A stretch of DNA of 28,249 nt from Penium margaritaceum. Lineage: Eukaryota > Streptophyta > Zygnematophyceae > Desmidiales > Peniaceae. The DNA is taken from NCBI GenBank assembly GCA_023375785.1, contig SZWC01004814.1:125201-153449 (forward strand). The letters run 5' to 3'. Both the position numbers and the translations under genes were made by a program. The notes under the pieces were generated by a model. The model was not told where the DNA came from, searched no databases, and saw nothing but the letters and a program-made list of their open reading frames with translations. This document shows positions 26,903 to 28,249 of the stretch, piece by piece (position 1 is the stretch's first letter; every line of letters begins with the position of its first letter).

Positions 26903-28249
26903 TCAGTTAGACGGTGTGCGGAAGGGTCCACACATGTCACTGTGTATCAGTTCTAAGACGTGCTCCGCTCGTTGACCTCCTCTCCCAAACGACTTCTTCT
27001 TTGCCTTCGCTTGGAGGCATGGTTCACACAATGTACACCCTTCGCCATGCTTCATAGTGCACCCTTCCATTCCGCGGACTACCTCTTGCTCTTGCATCTT
27101 TTGCAGCGTGCTGTTGGCCACGTGGCCAAATCGCCGGTGCCAAAGCTCAGCATAAGTGTCCTTGGTTGATGTGGCGGCCGCAGCAGTCGCGAGTGGTGCA
27201 TCCTTCGGCTCCGGTGCCACTGTCTTGGTGGCACGTATGAGTCCCTCATCCAACGCCTTGGTGACTTCGGTTTGAAGCACGTAGAGGCCGTCAACTCTTG
27301 GAACTTGAAGCATGAGGTCGTCTTTGGTGTACAAAATCTGGATGTCCTTGTTTTTTAGGGCCACCGCTTCCTTGTTGGTGAACACCACTTTCATGTTGTT
27401 GTCGGTGATTTGTGAGATGGACAGCAAGTTGGCTGTGAAGGAGGGCATGTACACCACCTTTTGAAGGTTGACTGCCTTCTCCGCACCATTCACGTTGAAC
27501 GTGATCACCTTGTCCCCTTTGCCCATGGCTTGGACGACGCCACCGTTTGCACACTTGATGCGCATGACAGATTCGGCCATGGAGACAAATCCACCCTTCT
27601 CTTTTGATGAGTGGTGGTCGGTGCCCGAGTCAAGGGCGAATGCCTCGGGCCTAAGGAACGCTGTGCCCTTCATGGGTAGCCCCCTAGCCATCATGTTGGT
27701 GAGCTCCTTCTTCTCCTTTCCACCTTTGTTCCCGCCTTCTCTCTTGGGACTACGACAGTCCCTAGCCCAGTGCCCAGCCTTGCCACAGTTGTGACAGTTG
27801 CCGGGCTTCTTGGAACTCTTCCCGCCACCATTGCCTTTCCCTCCACCGCCACCGCTTCCGCTGTTGCCTTGACTGGAGCGAGAGCTTGCACTTTGTCCAC
27901 CGAAGCGAGAGGCATAGGCTGAGATGTTTGCCTCGGCGCCACTGCGTCGCATGGACTCGTTGCGGACGTGTTCGGCGACAGCCTCGTACGTCAGATCTGC
28001 CTCCTTCCAACCGCCAAATACGGTGATCAAGGACCCCCAGCTTTCCGGCAGCGCCATTAGAAGGATCATGGCACGCATGTTGGAGTCGAGATTCCATTCC
28101 ATTTGCTGGACCTCTTGCAGCACGTTGTCGAACGACTGCAAAAATGCGGGTATCGATTCTCCTTCGCTCACCCTCATCGACATCAACCGTTGGAAGATGA
28201 AGAGTCGGTTTGCTAGGGCATTCGATTGATGCACGCGTGCGAGTTTTGC
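26903..28249 (-). CDS. gag-pol: Gag-protease-integrase N-terminus of E (partial)
   Basis: Open from the right edge to the TGA at 26903-26905. The visible frame starts at AKLARVHQSNALANRLF, inside capsid; compared with R1 about 100 N-terminal residues are missing. Counted from the Met at 28234: capsid to about 115 (LMALPESWGSLITVFGGWK), a Ser/Gly-rich hinge, zinc knuckle CHNCGKAGHWARDC near 147-160 (plus 27755-27796), protease site ALDSGTDHH near 200 (plus 27620-27631), then the integrase zinc domain LWHRRFGHV with CEPCLQAK, and the first catalytic Asp in HSDMCGP (26936-26938). It ends in PFRTPSN at a stop relatives do not have. Confidence 0.9.
   Translation of the reverse strand, partial: AKLARVHQSNALANRLFIFQRLMSMRVSEGESIPAFLQSFDNVLQEVQQMEWNLDSNMRAMILLMALPESWGSLITVFGGWKEADLTYEAVAEHVRNESMRRSGAEANISAYASRFGGQSASSRSSQGNSGSGGGGGKGNGGGKSSKKPGNCHNCGKAGHWARDCRSPKREGGNKGGKEKKELTNMMARGLPMKGTAFLRPEAFALDSGTDHHSSKEKGGFVSMAESVMRIKCANGGVVQAMGKGDKVITFNVNGAEKAVNLQKVVYMPSFTANLLSISQITDNNMKVVFTNKEAVALKNKDIQILYTKDDLMLQVPRVDGLYVLQTEVTKALDEGLIRATKTVAPEPKDAPLATAAAATSTKDTYAELWHRRFGHVANSTLQKMQEQEVVRGMEGCTMKHGEGCTLCEPCLQAKAKKKSFGRGGQRAEHVLELIHSDMCGPFRTPSN

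Larger units (their letters stand above)
23697..28249 (-). mobile_element. E: nearly complete family X copia element, minus strand
   Basis: From the right edge leftwards: gag (about the first 100 codons missing), protease, integrase, RT, RNase H, polypurine tract and 3' LTR. The polyprotein has only three stops (near 26904, 26664 and 26497) and one frameshift (near 26058). It inserted in gag of D. The 5' LTR, primer site and gag start are beyond the window. Confidence 0.9.

Noticed and set aside
1..28249. A host protein-coding gene
   Set aside because: Every stretch longer than 300 bases could be assigned to an LTR, leader or copia coding remnant; no other conserved coding signal was recognised.

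Overview
The window contains only nested, mostly decayed Ty1/copia (Pseudoviridae-type) LTR retrotransposons. I found no host gene, rRNA, CRISPR array or bacterial-style gene. The copia gag-protease-integrase-RT-RNase H order, the primer sites matching plant initiator tRNA-Met, and the plant-style GTGGGAGAT|TGTTGGG polypurine-tract/LTR junction point to the nuclear genome of a streptophyte plant. A repeat-rich seed-free plant or charophyte would fit, but the species cannot be read from this window.

Two families are present. Family X has LTRs usually starting TGTTGA and ending TTGACA, and a primer site just after the LTR that matches the anticodon arm of initiator tRNA-Met (half-tRNA priming). 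Its copies are named here R1, F, A, C, G, H, D and E. Family B has LTRs TGTTGGG...CCAACA and the ordinary plant copia primer site TGGTATCAGAGCC. Its copies are B and a fragment, B2.

Layout, left to right. R1 (1-2279, minus) has a 5' LTR, primer site, leader and a fully open gag-protease frame running off the left edge; it interrupts F. F (2280-3187, minus) is broken gag plus leader. A (3188-6484, plus) is integrase C-terminus, RT, RNase H and a complete 3' LTR. B2 (6485-7705, plus) is leader, broken gag and a scrap of LTR. C (minus) is nearly full length but split into 7706-11371 (3' LTR, RNase H, RT, integrase) and 17668-19405 (gag-protease, leader, primer site, 5' LTR). The split is caused by B (11372-17667, plus), a complete two-LTR element with a degenerate polyprotein. 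G (19406-21336, plus) is an integrase/RT fragment with an LTR scrap inside it. H (21337-21661, plus) is the start of an LTR. D (21662-23696, plus) is 5' LTR, primer site, leader and broken gag. E (23697 to the right edge, minus) is a 3' LTR and an almost complete polyprotein with three stop codons and one frameshift.

On the right the junctions fit serial nesting: G hit by H, H by D, D by E. In the middle, C was hit by B; on the left, F was hit by R1. R1 and E are the best preserved.

The most unusual content is non-coding structure shared by family X LTRs that are otherwise very different: a pair of small inverted-repeat motifs in U3, 53 bp apart in six of seven LTRs (56 bp in R1), with stem sequences that change on both sides; a tRNA-like module between them and the TATA box; a U5 hairpin; and the half-tRNA primer site.
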